Translations under genes and position numbers: made by a program
In this document: in pieces, positions 1 through 8,704 of the stretch
How the letters are laid out: each line of letters begins with the position of its first letter
Position numbering within the stretch: the stretch's first letter is position 1
From: JANRKF01 sp964518725
GTDB taxonomy: Bacteria > Pseudomonadota > Alphaproteobacteria > Rickettsiales > SXRF01
Length of the DNA: 64,000 bases
NCBI GenBank assembly: GCA_964518725.1
Contig: CAZFKP010000010.1
Location: 12,576 to 76,575, forward strand
Reading direction: 5' to 3'
The notes under the pieces: model-generated
Told to the model about the DNA's origin: nothing
Databases searched by the model: none
What the model saw: only the letters and a program-made list of their open reading frames with translations

Positions 1-430
1 ACTTCGCACTCACATGCTCTGGCACCTGAACATTGTGTTGCCTTAAGGTAAAACGGGCAATGTCCAACAGTTGGTCAGGAGGCACTTGGGAAATAATTTC
101 TGATTTTGACCCGGCCACATTCGCCGCCGCTTTCAGCAACGCATCCTCCTCACCCACAACCAGCTTCTCACCGGCCACAGCTAACAAAAGTATCCCGGCA
201 TTGGCGCGCAATTGACTAATCTCTTCGGGAAATCTAGTCGCTTGATCGAGCTGCCAGTCGGCAGAGGCGCCATCTACGTAAGGTTCACCCCGAGCAGCCG
301 CCACCACATAATTAATAAAATCAGCAACCATTCGCTTATACTCGGGCGCTTTTCCCATCTCCACCAGCTTGCCAGTGTGTCGCCCGTCACCAACCGGTTC
401 CCTTGGCTGGCCGCCTCTTGTATCCACCAT
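1..430 (-). CDS. Unknown protein, N-terminal part (runs off the left edge)
   Basis: An open frame on the minus strand begins with ATG at 430 and stays open to base 1, giving about 143 residues with no stop. A clear GGAGG lies seven bases before the ATG, which supports this start. The visible part is soluble and mostly helical by composition, without a signal peptide or membrane segment (start MVDTRGGQPREPVGDG, later EMGKAPEYKRMVADFINYVV). I do not recognise the family. The opposite strand also has short open frames here, but they lack ribosome binding sites and look like shadows. The 255 bases between this gene and tRNA-Phe hold no further gene. Confidence 0.6.
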   Translation of the reverse strand, partial: MVDTRGGQPREPVGDGRHTGKLVEMGKAPEYKRMVADFINYVVAAARGEPYVDGASADWQLDQATRFPEEISQLRANAGILLLAVAGEKLVVGEEDALLKAAANVAGSKSEIISQVPPDQLLDIARFTLRQHNVQVPEHVSAK

Positions 431-685
431 AACGCCTCCATTAGTTAATTTTTAGTTAATAGAACTCTCGCTACCGATGTCACTGTAGCAAAAAATTGTG
501 GTGGAGTAAATATAAAATATTAATAATAATTATTTATTGTTTCATACAGGCAACCCCAAACGCCACCCAGCAGGGAATTTATATCATCGCACTGATTTAC
601 ATTGATTATTCTCAAATATAATCATCTGGACAAGGAATATTGAATCTTTTATAACCCGAGCCTCTTTTGGCTGGCCGCCGCAAAT

Positions 686-761
686 GCCCAGATAGCTCAG
701 TTGGTAGAGCAAGGGACTGAAAATCCCTGTGTCGCTGGTTCGATTCCGGCTCTGGGCACCA
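686..761 (+). tRNA. tRNA-Phe (anticodon GAA)
   Basis: A complete cloverleaf: the acceptor stem GCCCAGA (686-692) pairs with TCTGGGC (751-757), followed by A73 and an encoded CCA. The anticodon loop reads CTGAAAA, giving anticodon GAA. D-arm (GCTCAGTTGGTAGAGC) and T-arm (CTGGTTCGATTCCGG) are canonical. Confidence 0.97.
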
Positions 762-896
762 TTTCTCGGTGCTATCCTGTTTTCAATGCCGTGGTTACAC
801 GGCACACCACCACAAATAGGTGGTAAAATAAACCGCAACACAATAAAAGACGGGGATACATTCTAAACTATACAGAATACACGTTTATAAAAAATC

Positions 897-3191
897 ATGT
901 CTGTCGTTGTTTCCAAAAAACTATCCAGCTCTTTTGAAGGTGCCCTGGCGGGCGGGGGCGACCCAGCAACGTCACCGCTTTACGTCTTCGGGCCTTTCCT
1001 GAAACTTATTGTAGTAGCCGGTGTCGCGAATGTGACCTTCGGCGCGACCATGTGGCTGGCAGTGCTCAGCGTCATCATGGTCTCGATGATGTATCGGCAA
1101 GTAATGACATGGGTCACCGATGGCAGCGGCGGCAGTGGACTTTCAGAAGAGGAGTTCGGAAGCTGGGCGGTTAAAATCAATGGCGGCATCACGGTCATCG
1201 AATATGCCCTCACCTACATGGTGAGCATGGCAGCACTCGTCACCTTTGTCGCCGACCGTTTCCCGGTGCTGAACGAGCACCTGCTGGGGCTGCAATACCG
1301 TGCAATTCTAGCATTGCTGATAAGCCTGTTCGTCGCCTGGGTGGTCAATCTTGGCCCGAAAGTTTCGGCGCGCGCGTTTGGCCCTGCGACGGGAGCATTG
1401 CTGTTATTGCTGTGGGGGCTGATTGTTGTTGCCATTTACCGTTTGGGATTTCATCTGCCCGATTTCAATTTGCAAGCATTCTCCACGGATCCTGTCAGCT
1501 ATGTTGGGGAAGATGGCGCCACAGTGGAGTCTTCTTACCTTCACCTGACACTCGGCGGCTACGCACGCATTCTAGCGGTGATGACAGGTATCGAGATTTT
1601 TGCCAACCTGGTCGCTGCCTATGATGGAAAACGCGCCGAGAAAAGTAAAAAAGCTTTTGGCAGCCTGATCATCATCATGGGCACCACGTTGATGACCATG
1701 CTGGTCATAGGCCCCGTTATCCACGCCCATTCCGACCCGCTGAATGCACATGTCTCCGTTTTCACACAGATGATGGACTTCCTGCTACCGCCAACACTTT
1801 CCTACATTGGCACGTTGATTGGTATTGCCGTGCTGTTATCGGCCTGTGCAGCAGCGGCGCAGGCAATCCAGAATCTTTCGATGGGACTGCGCTACCGCCA
1901 TTACGTCTCAGCAAAAATCGGGCAGCGCAACAAACATGATGTGGCAGATGTGCCGGTATGGATCATGATTGGCGTTTCATCCGTGTGCTTCATATTCTTT
2001 GGCACGCAGGAAGAAACCTACCTGGCGCTCTACGCTGCCGGGGTATTCATCCTGCTCAGCATGACCGGCTGGGCGGCAAGCAAGCGCTTGCTGCGCGAAC
2101 TGCGGATGGAATCTTCCTTCAGGAAATTGATGGGGCTTATCGGAACCACCCTCGCCGCGCTGATCACCAGCTTTGCCACCGTGATTATTTTTGAAGAGCG
2201 CTTCTTTGATGGTGCCTGGTCGTATCTGGTCATGGTGCCCGTCTTCTACGCTATTTTCAGCTATTACTATACCCGCCTGGGACCACCGCCATCGGTGGAA
2301 GACCGCCTTGGGCGTATGGTGCAGGGGCAGTCATATGTTCCCCAGATCGCTCCCATCGGCCGTCCAAGCGAGAAATTCTTCAGAAAAATTCTGGTGCATC
2401 TCGACGGCACCGCATCGGCGGAGCAAACCCTGCCGATGGTACGTTTTCTGGCACGCGCCTACGACACCGAAATAGATGTGGTGCTGACAGCCGACGAACA
2501 AGTCATGAATAAAACCGAACAGCTGAATTATCTGGATGTGGTTACCAACGCACTCACACAGGACGGCTTTACCACCAGTTACAAAACCTGCCAGGGCGAT
2601 GCGGCCTCGATGATCGACCGCCGCGCCATCACAACACAGGCAGACTTGATCATTATGACCGTGGCCAATTCGGCCGTAGAAAAGTTATTCGCTGGGAGCG
2701 TCGCCAGCCAGGTCATCAAGAAAACCCTTGTCCCAACAATGCTCATTCGCCCAACCGATGCATGGCGCAGTCGTTATTCAAAATTCAAGCACATACTGGT
2801 GGCGCTTGACGGCTCGGAATCCGCAGAATCCGTGTTGCCCTACATTCGGGTATTCACACACCATTTCCAAAGCAAAGTGCTGCTGCTTTCCGTGCCTGAA
2901 GGCTCGGAATCCGAAGAATACGGCGATACGATCCAACGCTACCTGCAGAACATCGCAAACACACTTGCCGCCGAAGGCGCCGAGGTTTCAACGCTATTCA
3001 CCGGCTCCGGCCCCGCACGCACCATCCTTGCAGTAAGCGAAGCAGAACAGGTGGATCTGATTATGATGGCGTCGCACGGGCGCGGTGGGGTCACACGCGA
3101 AACCATCCATTTGGGCAGCGTCACCGAGAAGGTGGCACAAACAGCCCCCTGCCCGCTTTTCGTCGTGCCACTGACCCGAAGCACAGGCTAA
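897..3191 (+). CDS. APC-superfamily permease with two C-terminal universal stress (Usp) domains
   Basis: 764 residues. The first roughly 465 residues contain about twelve hydrophobic segments with an APC-type opening (GDPATSPLYVFGPF near residue 22, then a Gly/Ser-rich TDGSGGSG). They resemble amino acid or cation permeases. Two Usp domains follow, starting near residues 496 (KILVHLDGTASAEQ) and 631 (HILVALDGSESAES). The second carries the ATP-binding signature G-RG-G then nine residues then GS (GRGGVTRETIHLGS); the first lacks it. Such permease-Usp fusions are known, and the Usp part is taken to sense nucleotide or stress state in the cytoplasm. The substrate cannot be told. No strong ribosome binding site is visible before the ATG. 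It converges on uup with only two bases between the stop codons. Confidence 0.85.
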   Translation: MSVVVSKKLSSSFEGALAGGGDPATSPLYVFGPFLKLIVVAGVANVTFGATMWLAVLSVIMVSMMYRQVMTWVTDGSGGSGLSEEEFGSWAVKINGGITVIEYALTYMVSMAALVTFVADRFPVLNEHLLGLQYRAILALLISLFVAWVVNLGPKVSARAFGPATGALLLLLWGLIVVAIYRLGFHLPDFNLQAFSTDPVSYVGEDGATVESSYLHLTLGGYARILAVMTGIEIFANLVAAYDGKRAEKSKKAFGSLIIIMGTTLMTMLVIGPVIHAHSDPLNAHVSVFTQMMDFLLPPTLSYIGTLIGIAVLLSACAAAAQAIQNLSMGLRYRHYVSAKIGQRNKHDVADVPVWIMIGVSSVCFIFFGTQEETYLALYAAGVFILLSMTGWAASKRLLRELRMESSFRKLMGLIGTTLAALITSFATVIIFEERFFDGAWSYLVMVPVFYAIFSYYYTRLGPPPSVEDRLGRMVQGQSYVPQIAPIGRPSEKFFRKILVHLDGTASAEQTLPMVRFLARAYDTEIDVVLTADEQVMNKTEQLNYLDVVTNALTQDGFTTSYKTCQGDAASMIDRRAITTQADLIIMTVANSAVEKLFAGSVASQVIKKTLVPTMLIRPTDAWRSRYSKFKHILVALDGSESAESVLPYIRVFTHHFQSKVLLLSVPEGSESEEYGDTIQRYLQNIANTLAAEGAEVSTLFTGSGPARTILAVSEAEQVDLIMMASHGRGGVTRETIHLGSVTEKVAQTAPCPLFVVPLTRSTG

Positions 3192-3193
3192 AA

Positions 3194-5038
3194 TCAGACG
3201 TTCGCCTGAAGGCGCATTTCCTCCAGCTCAAGCCAGCGCGATTCGGCAAACTCAAGCTCGTGCTGTGCCTTGGCAAAGCGGCGCGTGGCAGCGTCAAATG
3301 CAGCGGGATCCCTGGTATAAAGGTCGGCATCGTCAAGCGTTTCACGCAACTGCCGTATTTCCTCCTCCAGCGCCGCCATTTTCCCCGGAAGTTTTTCCAG
3401 CTCGTGTTTTTGCTTGCCGGACATTTTGATAACAGGCGCATCCGGCACCTGTGGCGCCCCCTCCTTCTTCGAGGAAGATTTCTTTGGCGCGGGCGATGCG
3501 GCTTTCTTTCTGGCCGCCTGATAATCGCTGTAGCCGCCCATATACCCCTCCACCACCGTATTGCCCTCAAACGCCAGCACTTCGGTAACGGTGCGATCGA
3601 GAAAATCGCGATCATGGCTAACCACAATCAACGTCCCCTGATATTCGGCAAGCATTTCCTGCAACATATCGAGCGTATCCATATCAAGGTCGTTCGTCGG
3701 CTCATCGAGAATCAGCACATTGCCAGGATTGGTAAGAAGCTTGGCAAGCATCAGGCGGTTTTGCTGCCCTCCGGAAAGCGTGCTCACGCGGTCACGTGCA
3801 ATGCGCGGATCAAACAGAAAGTTTTTTAAGTACCCGCAAACATGCATTGGGCAGTCTTGTCCACTGCCTAGAAACACGTAATCGCCGCCACCCGGGCACA
3901 ACGTATCCCACAAAGTTTTGTTGGGATTAAGGGCAATCCGATTCTGGTCGAAATAGGCGATTTCAATAGTTTTCCCACGAAAAATCCTACCCGCGTCCGG
4001 CACAATCTCACCGATAAGTAATTTGATAAACGTCGATTTGCCCGAACCGTTCCTGCCCAAAATGCCAATACGGTCGCCGCGCAGGATACGCAAATTGAAG
4101 TCTTTCAGGATCGCGATGTCGCGTTCCGGCGTGTTGAACGATTTATCGACATGCTTGAACTCAACAATGATTTTCGAGGCCTGCGTCGGCGTGAGCGAAT
4201 CAACATCGATGCTACGCATGCGCTGGTTATAAGCTGCCTTATCGGATTTTAGCTTCTCGCGCAACCGGTGCAGCTCGTTCAAACGGCGCTGGTTGCGCTT
4301 GCGCCGCCCCGATACGCCACCTTGCGTCCAGTCCACTTCAGCAGCGAGTTTTTTCTGCATGTTCTGGAGCTCGCGTGCCTCCTGTTCGATCAGCTGTTCC
4401 GCCCATGCCTCGAAATTACGGTATCCTTCGGGACACGTGCGGATCATGCCGCGATCAATCCAGAACACTTTGCGCGAGATGGCCGCAAGGAATGCCCGGT
4501 CATGGCTTACACACACCAGCGCGCCACGGTAGCTGTTCAAATATTGCTCCAGCCATTCGATGGCGGCAAGATCGAGATGGTTCGTCGGCTCATCAAGCAA
4601 CAAAACGTCGGGCGAGGCAACCAGTGCACGGGCAAGCGCAGCACGGCGGAGCTGCCCGCCGGAGAGCGTTCCCATCAGCGTATCCGGGATCAGGTCGAGC
4701 GGCTCAATCACTTTGTCTGCAAGGTGATGCCTATCTTCGGTGCGATCTTCCGGCGCCAGACCAGACATCACAAACTCATGAACATTGTCCGCCGCACGGT
4801 GCACTACATTTTGTGCAAGGTAACCGATAGTTATGCCCGGCAGCGTAAACCGCGATCCACCATCGAGCTCCAGGTCGCCCGTGATCAGCTTCATCAGCGT
4901 GGTTTTACCCGCACCATTTTTCCCGACCAGGCAAATCTTATCGCCCTCGGCAATATGCATGCGGAGCCCTTCGAATAAAGGCTTTCCTCCAAAGGTAAGT
5001 GTTGCATCTTCCAAGCTTATCAATACACGATCGGCCAT
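3194..5038 (-). CDS. uup: ABC-F family ATPase, Uup type
   Basis: About 614 residues from the ATG at 5038 (MADRVLISLE), which has AGGA just upstream; an in-frame ATG at 5101 would add 21 non-conserved residues. There are two ABC ATPase domains without membrane segments: Walker A GKNGAGKTT and GRNGSGKST, signatures LSGGQLRRA and LSGGQQNR, and Walker B LLLDEPTNHLD and LILDEPTNDLD. A charged C-terminal coiled coil fits Uup. ABC-F proteins act on ribosomes or nucleic acid rather than in transport; Uup has been tied to precise transposon excision and branched DNA handling. Divergent from the flavoprotein gene at 5160. Confidence 0.93.
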   Translation of the reverse strand: MADRVLISLEDATLTFGGKPLFEGLRMHIAEGDKICLVGKNGAGKTTLMKLITGDLELDGGSRFTLPGITIGYLAQNVVHRAADNVHEFVMSGLAPEDRTEDRHHLADKVIEPLDLIPDTLMGTLSGGQLRRAALARALVASPDVLLLDEPTNHLDLAAIEWLEQYLNSYRGALVCVSHDRAFLAAISRKVFWIDRGMIRTCPEGYRNFEAWAEQLIEQEARELQNMQKKLAAEVDWTQGGVSGRRKRNQRRLNELHRLREKLKSDKAAYNQRMRSIDVDSLTPTQASKIIVEFKHVDKSFNTPERDIAILKDFNLRILRGDRIGILGRNGSGKSTFIKLLIGEIVPDAGRIFRGKTIEIAYFDQNRIALNPNKTLWDTLCPGGGDYVFLGSGQDCPMHVCGYLKNFLFDPRIARDRVSTLSGGQQNRLMLAKLLTNPGNVLILDEPTNDLDMDTLDMLQEMLAEYQGTLIVVSHDRDFLDRTVTEVLAFEGNTVVEGYMGGYSDYQAARKKAASPAPKKSSSKKEGAPQVPDAPVIKMSGKQKHELEKLPGKMAALEEEIRQLRETLDDADLYTRDPAAFDAATRRFAKAQHELEFAESRWLELEEMRLQANV

Positions 5039-5159
5039 TGGTTCCTGTGATGGTTGATTGGTACTGCCGCTTATAGAGGAAAGGCTCGCGATGCTAAACA
5101 CCTATCTTGGCGGTTGCCACCAATTGACATCTCGAAGATAGTAAGACCTACTGCACCTC

Positions 5160-6776
5160 ATGTTACGACTAACCGAAATTAAGCTTCCACTCGACCACCC
5201 GCCAGAGGCGATTGCCGAAGCGGCCGTCGCCCGGCTTGGCATTCCCGCGGCCGACCTTTTGGCATGCACGGTGTTTCGCCGCGCCCATGATGCACGGAAA
5301 AAATCCGCGATCCTGCTCATTTACTCACTGGACGTGGAGGTTCGGAATGAGGCCTCGCTTTTAAAGCGGTTTGCCAAAGATGCCCATGTAAAACCGACAC
5401 CAGATATTGAATATAAATTCATCGCAAAGGCACCGGCTAATTTTTCCAACCGCCCCGTGGTCATCGGCGCAGGCCCCTGTGGTTTGCTTGCCGCGCTGGT
5501 GCTGGCGCAGATGGGCTTCCGGCCAATCATCCTTGAGCGTGGCAAGGTAGTGCGCGAACGTACTAAGGATACGTGGGGGTTATGGCGTAAATCGATCCTC
5601 AACACCGAATCAAACGTGCAATACGGCGAAGGTGGCGCCGGCACATTTTCCGATGGGAAACTCTATAGCCAGATCAAAGACCCGCGCCACCTTGGGCGTA
5701 AAGTGCTGACCGAGTTCGTGAAAGCGGAAGCCCCGCCGGAGATCCTTGTCGAAGCGCATCCCCATATCGGCACATTCCGGCTGGTCAAGATGGTGGAAAA
5801 TATCCGCCGCACCATCGAATCACTGGGCGGCGAATACCGGTTTGAAAGCCGCGTCACCGATCTGGATATCGATGATAGTCGCCAACTGCGCGGTGTCATG
5901 CTGGCAAGCGGCGAACATATTGCCGCCGACCATGTCGTGCTCGCCATCGGCCACAGTTCGCGCGATACCTTCCAGATGCTGAGCGACCGGGGCGTATACA
6001 TCGAGGCCAAACCATTCTCCATCGGCTTCCGCATCGAACATCCGCAGTCAATGATCGACGTGGCACGTTTTGACAGTCACGCAGGCAACCCCATCCTCGG
6101 TGCCGCCGATTACAAGCTGGTTCATCACGCCTCGAATGGACGCGACGTCTATAGTTTCTGCATGTGCCCCGGCGGCACGGTGGTCGCCGCCACTTCCGAG
6201 GAAAACCGTGTTGTCACCAATGGCATGAGCCAGTATTCACGTGCCGAACGCAATGCCAATTCCGGTATCGTAGTGGGCATCACGCCGGAAGATTACCCCG
6301 GCACCCCATTAGCCGGCGTTGATTTCCAGCGTCGCTGGGAATCGGCGGCGTTTGTCGCTGGCGGATCAACCTACGCCGCCCCCGCACAACGCGTCGGCGA
6401 TTTTATCGCAGGCAGGCCGAGTACCTCCCTGGGCAGCGTCATCCCATCTTACAAACCCGGCGTCACCCCAACCGACCTTTCCACCTGCGTGCCAGATTAT
6501 GTGACCGCCGCAATCCGCGAGGCTCTGCCCGCCATGGCGCGGCAGATCAAGGGGTACGATATGGACGACGCAGTACTCACCGGCGTCGAAACACGCACCT
6601 CATCTCCTATCCGTATCAAACGCGACGATACAACGTTCCAAAGCCTGAATACCAAGGGGTTATTTCCTGCCGGCGAAGGTGCGGGCTATGCCGGCGGGAT
6701 TTTATCGGCGGGCGTCGATGGCATCAAAATCGCAGAGGCCGTTGCCCAGAGCTTATTGTCAAATACGGCGACTTAG
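5160..6776 (+). CDS. FAD-dependent dehydrogenase of the COG2509 family
   Basis: 538 residues. An N-terminal domain of about 95 residues precedes the dinucleotide-binding fold (VVIGAGPCGLLAALVLAQMG from residue 99) with a typical acidic strand end (PIILERG). The motif NVQYGEGGAGTFSDGKLYSQ is a hallmark of this uncharacterised flavoprotein family. The C-terminal GEGAGYAGGILSAGVDGIK closes the FAD site. The N-terminal domain and length match full-length members. The substrate is unknown. No translated partner overlaps; the gene stands alone, divergent from uup. Confidence 0.9.
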   Translation: MLRLTEIKLPLDHPPEAIAEAAVARLGIPAADLLACTVFRRAHDARKKSAILLIYSLDVEVRNEASLLKRFAKDAHVKPTPDIEYKFIAKAPANFSNRPVVIGAGPCGLLAALVLAQMGFRPIILERGKVVRERTKDTWGLWRKSILNTESNVQYGEGGAGTFSDGKLYSQIKDPRHLGRKVLTEFVKAEAPPEILVEAHPHIGTFRLVKMVENIRRTIESLGGEYRFESRVTDLDIDDSRQLRGVMLASGEHIAADHVVLAIGHSSRDTFQMLSDRGVYIEAKPFSIGFRIEHPQSMIDVARFDSHAGNPILGAADYKLVHHASNGRDVYSFCMCPGGTVVAATSEENRVVTNGMSQYSRAERNANSGIVVGITPEDYPGTPLAGVDFQRRWESAAFVAGGSTYAAPAQRVGDFIAGRPSTSLGSVIPSYKPGVTPTDLSTCVPDYVTAAIREALPAMARQIKGYDMDDAVLTGVETRTSSPIRIKRDDTTFQSLNTKGLFPAGEGAGYAGGILSAGVDGIKIAEAVAQSLLSNTAT

Positions 6777-6871
6777 AAAAAATACTATCCTTACAGTCCG
6801 CGTTATGGGAAAAGGCTATTTCAACCTTAAGGCCTGAATTACCAACCACAACCATTTCACCGGGGATCAGC

Positions 6872-7126
6872 ATGACAAACGCCGCCTTAGACCAAGCGCT
6901 TGAAGATATTTACGCCTCATTGAAAAATGATAATGAGGAGCTTGATGCACATATCCTGGCGCTAAAGATCATCCTGCATACCCGAAAAGAAAAATCCGTG
7001 GAAATCGATCCAACCAGGCTTGCCCAACCCAACCGGCAAGGGCGTAAAATGATGCAATCATATTTCAAAAAACGTGGCGTCACCGTCACCTTTAAGGATG
7101 TAGCAACTCCTGACTCATCACAGTAA
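6872..7126 (+). CDS. Small hypothetical protein (84 aa)
   Basis: 84 residues, soluble, with an acidic helical first half (ALEDIYASLKNDNEELD) and a basic C-terminal half (GRKMMQSYFKKRGVTV). A GGGGA stretch lies about seven bases before the ATG, supporting translation. I do not recognise the family. No signal peptide or membrane segment is visible. Confidence 0.6.
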   Translation: MTNAALDQALEDIYASLKNDNEELDAHILALKIILHTRKEKSVEIDPTRLAQPNRQGRKMMQSYFKKRGVTVTFKDVATPDSSQ

Positions 7127-7277
7127 TCCGTAAAGATTTGACGGCAACAATTCAGAACTGCTAAATACTTTTGCAATAATCAACCGCTGGCTGTGCACGA
7201 CAGAATGCATTGATCTCGGTCAAGGCATCATTATCAAAACCGCTTACCCTAAATGGGCTCAAATTATGGAGAAGACC

Positions 7278-7544
7278 ATGGGTAAGAATCATTTTTTTAT
7301 ATTATTTCTAGCTGCCAGCACCATAGTTGCCACACCTGCGCTTGTGCAGGGCGCACCCACAAAGGCCGGTGATTGGGTCGTTCGTGCCCGCGTGCTCGGC
7401 GTAATGCCGCAGGAAGACGCAACTATCGACGGTGCGGTAACAGGCAGCACCATCAGCATCGACAACTCGGTGGTACCGGAATGGCTCAGTTACCAACTAA
7501 AGATTGGCTTTATGAAAGCCTCCAAGAATCGAAGCGTGAAGTAG
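7278..7544 (+). pseudogene. Truncated OmpW-family outer membrane protein, 5' fragment
   Basis: The preferred start is ATG 7278 (MGKNHFFILFLAAS), because GGAG lies just before it; ATG 7266 is in frame. A signal peptide ends around VQGAPTK. The mature start KAGDWVVRARVLGVMPQEDA and the following TISIDNSVVPE match the N-terminus of OmpW beta-barrels. Homology stops abruptly after VVPE at about 7480, and the frame ends 20 residues later. A full OmpW is about 200 residues, so most of the barrel is missing. The break joins directly to a different coding fragment that starts ATG at 7481. I read this as a decayed gene cut by a rearrangement. Confidence 0.7.
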
Positions 7545-7585
7545 AGGGTTGGAAGGAATGGCAGCGTTCAGCTAGTGGCAATTAA
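7481..7585 (+). pseudogene. 34-aa coding fragment at the OmpW break point
   Basis: From ATG 7481 the frame reads MAQLPTKDWLYESLQESK and continues through EGWKEWQRSASGN to a stop at 7585. Its Trp/Glu-rich composition resembles the starts of short alphaproteobacterial proteins, but I cannot name a family. It begins exactly where the OmpW similarity ends and has no ribosome binding site of its own, so it is probably a remnant brought in by the rearrangement, or a small frame translated by chance. Confidence 0.35.
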
Positions 7586-7783
7586 TTGAAGGGCTTTCAC
7601 ATCAGCAAGCCAATGTATGAAAGTACGCAACCTGCCACCATGCATTTCCCACCAGCTAGTATTCGTTTTTAAATTACGGTCATAAATACGGCCTGCAATA
7701 TTGGCCAAAATATCAACTTGGGGCTGGTCTAGATAATCGGTTTGCGTGACTTCTTTTTCGTATTCAGATTACACCAAGTCAGT
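7568..7783 (-). pseudogene. Unknown coding remnant, C-terminal end only
   Basis: On the minus strand a frame without a start reads TDYLDQPQVDILANIAGRIY, then a segment ending SWWEMHGGRLRTFIHW and stopping with TGA at 7568. It looks coding (amphipathic, Trp-rich) but is not recognised. It overlaps the end of the transposase fragment in another frame and the 34-aa fragment on the other strand by 18 bases. Likely the tail of a gene interrupted by the insertion sequence. Confidence 0.35.
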
Positions 7784-8055
7784 AGTGTATTCATCTGATT
7801 TCTTGGCGAGCCGTAGTTGAACCTGAATTCGCATTCTTTCAGGAATAAATGGAAGTGCTGTTTGGGGATGCCGTTGTACTTTCGCAGCACTCTTTTTGCC
7901 TGATTCCAGAAGTTCTCAATGCCGTTGATGTGGTTTTTTCCGATGGCATATCCCGCCTTTTTTTGGATTTTGTAATTTCTCTTTGGATTATCCCGGAGAC
8001 TGTAACATGAAATTATCTTTATTTCAAGGTATGTTACAAGACTATTCTGGACGCC
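7729..8055 (-). mobile_element. IS1595-family transposase remnant (C-terminal part)
   Basis: A minus-strand frame with no start codon stays open from 8055 to a TAG at 7729-7731. It contains KNHINGIENFWNQAKRVLRK followed by YNGIPKQHFHLFLKECEFRF, the characteristic C-terminal block of IS1595/ISXO2-type DDE transposases (the HINGIE..W motif). The N-terminal zinc ribbon and first catalytic aspartates are missing. The reliable similarity spans roughly 7760-7960. I could not identify terminal inverted repeats. A dead fragment in the decayed patch next to two tRNA genes. Confidence 0.75.
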
Positions 8056-8080
8056 TTAGGTCGTCCTTAAAATAGTTAAA

Positions 8081-8166
8081 TGGTGGAGGAGGCTGGATTT
8101 GAACCAGCGAACTCCGAAGAGGACAGATTTACAGTCTGTTGCCATTGACCACTCGGCCACTCCTCC
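8081..8166 (-). tRNA. tRNA-Tyr (anticodon GTA)
   Basis: 86 bases on the minus strand, acceptor stem GGAGGAG with CTCCTCC, encoded CCA. The anticodon loop ACTGTAAATC gives GTA. A long variable arm (CCTCTTCGGAG region) fits a class II tRNA-Tyr. It lies 67 bases from tRNA-fMet on the same strand. Confidence 0.96.
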
Positions 8167-8233
8167 ACACAGGCGGATGGGTATAAAGTCTAAGGAAACA
8201 AAGGTCAAGCATCGATACGGCTAAAAAAATCTT

Positions 8234-8310
8234 TGGTTGCGGGGGCCGGATTTGAACCGACGACCTTTAGGTTATGAGCCTAACGAGCTACCGGGCTGCT
8301 CCACCCCGCG
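8234..8310 (-). tRNA. Initiator tRNA-fMet (anticodon CAT)
   Basis: 77 bases on the minus strand with encoded CCA. The 5' end CGCGGGG faces CCCCGCA, so base 1 (C) and base 72 (A) cannot pair, the hallmark of formylated initiator tRNA. The body is almost identical to the E. coli initiator (GGTGGAGCAGCCCGGTAGCT). The anticodon stem is TTAGG/CCTAA, so the usual three G:C pairs are reduced to A:T, G:C, G:C (see findings). Confidence 0.95.
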
Positions 8311-8380
8311 TCACCAAGAAATACAGGCATTAGTACAGCCTGGGAGTTACTTTTGTGTCCGCCTGACAAACAGGCGGTGC

Positions 8381-8409
8381 GGGCTACTCCACCCCGTGCT
8401 ACCAAGAAA
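8381..8409. repeat. Partial direct repeat of the tRNA-fMet 5' end and its flank
   Basis: These 29 bases match 8293-8321, which cover the 5' end of tRNA-fMet plus about eleven bases outside it, at 25 of 29 positions. The offset is 88 bases. No cloverleaf can form here. The rest of the gene-free stretch 8311-8704 shows no other clear element; a coding-looking frame across the tRNA is a shadow. Confidence 0.55.
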
Positions 8410-8704
8410 ACCGGCAGCGTTCTCCCGCAGAAATCGCACTAGCAGGGAGGGTTGCTTATACAACCTCCTGATGATAACGCAAGTCCATAGCGAATAAAAG
8501 TAATTCCATCATTACGGATAAATTAATGATTCATTGTTATTCACACGAACGTATAAATATCAAATGATTATGGTCGTGTGAACCGGGTGCAACACCCTGA
8601 AAATTTAACCAAATCTTCTTACTTATCATACGCTAATTTAACTAAAATCAACGAAGATGAACTCGCGCGCCGTGTGCTGGCGCGGGTTCTATTCGAAAAA
8701 ACAT

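Noticed and set aside
584..841. 85-codon minus-strand frame across tRNA-Phe
   Set aside because: It is antisense to the tRNA and has the RNRTSDTGIFS-type text that arises from tRNA complements.
4268..4978. 236-codon plus-strand frame opposite uup
   Set aside because: Shadow of the second-strand ABC-F gene.
8237..8497. 86-codon frame starting MRGPDLNRRPLGYEP
   Set aside because: It reads the complement of tRNA-fMet, a well-known false gene.
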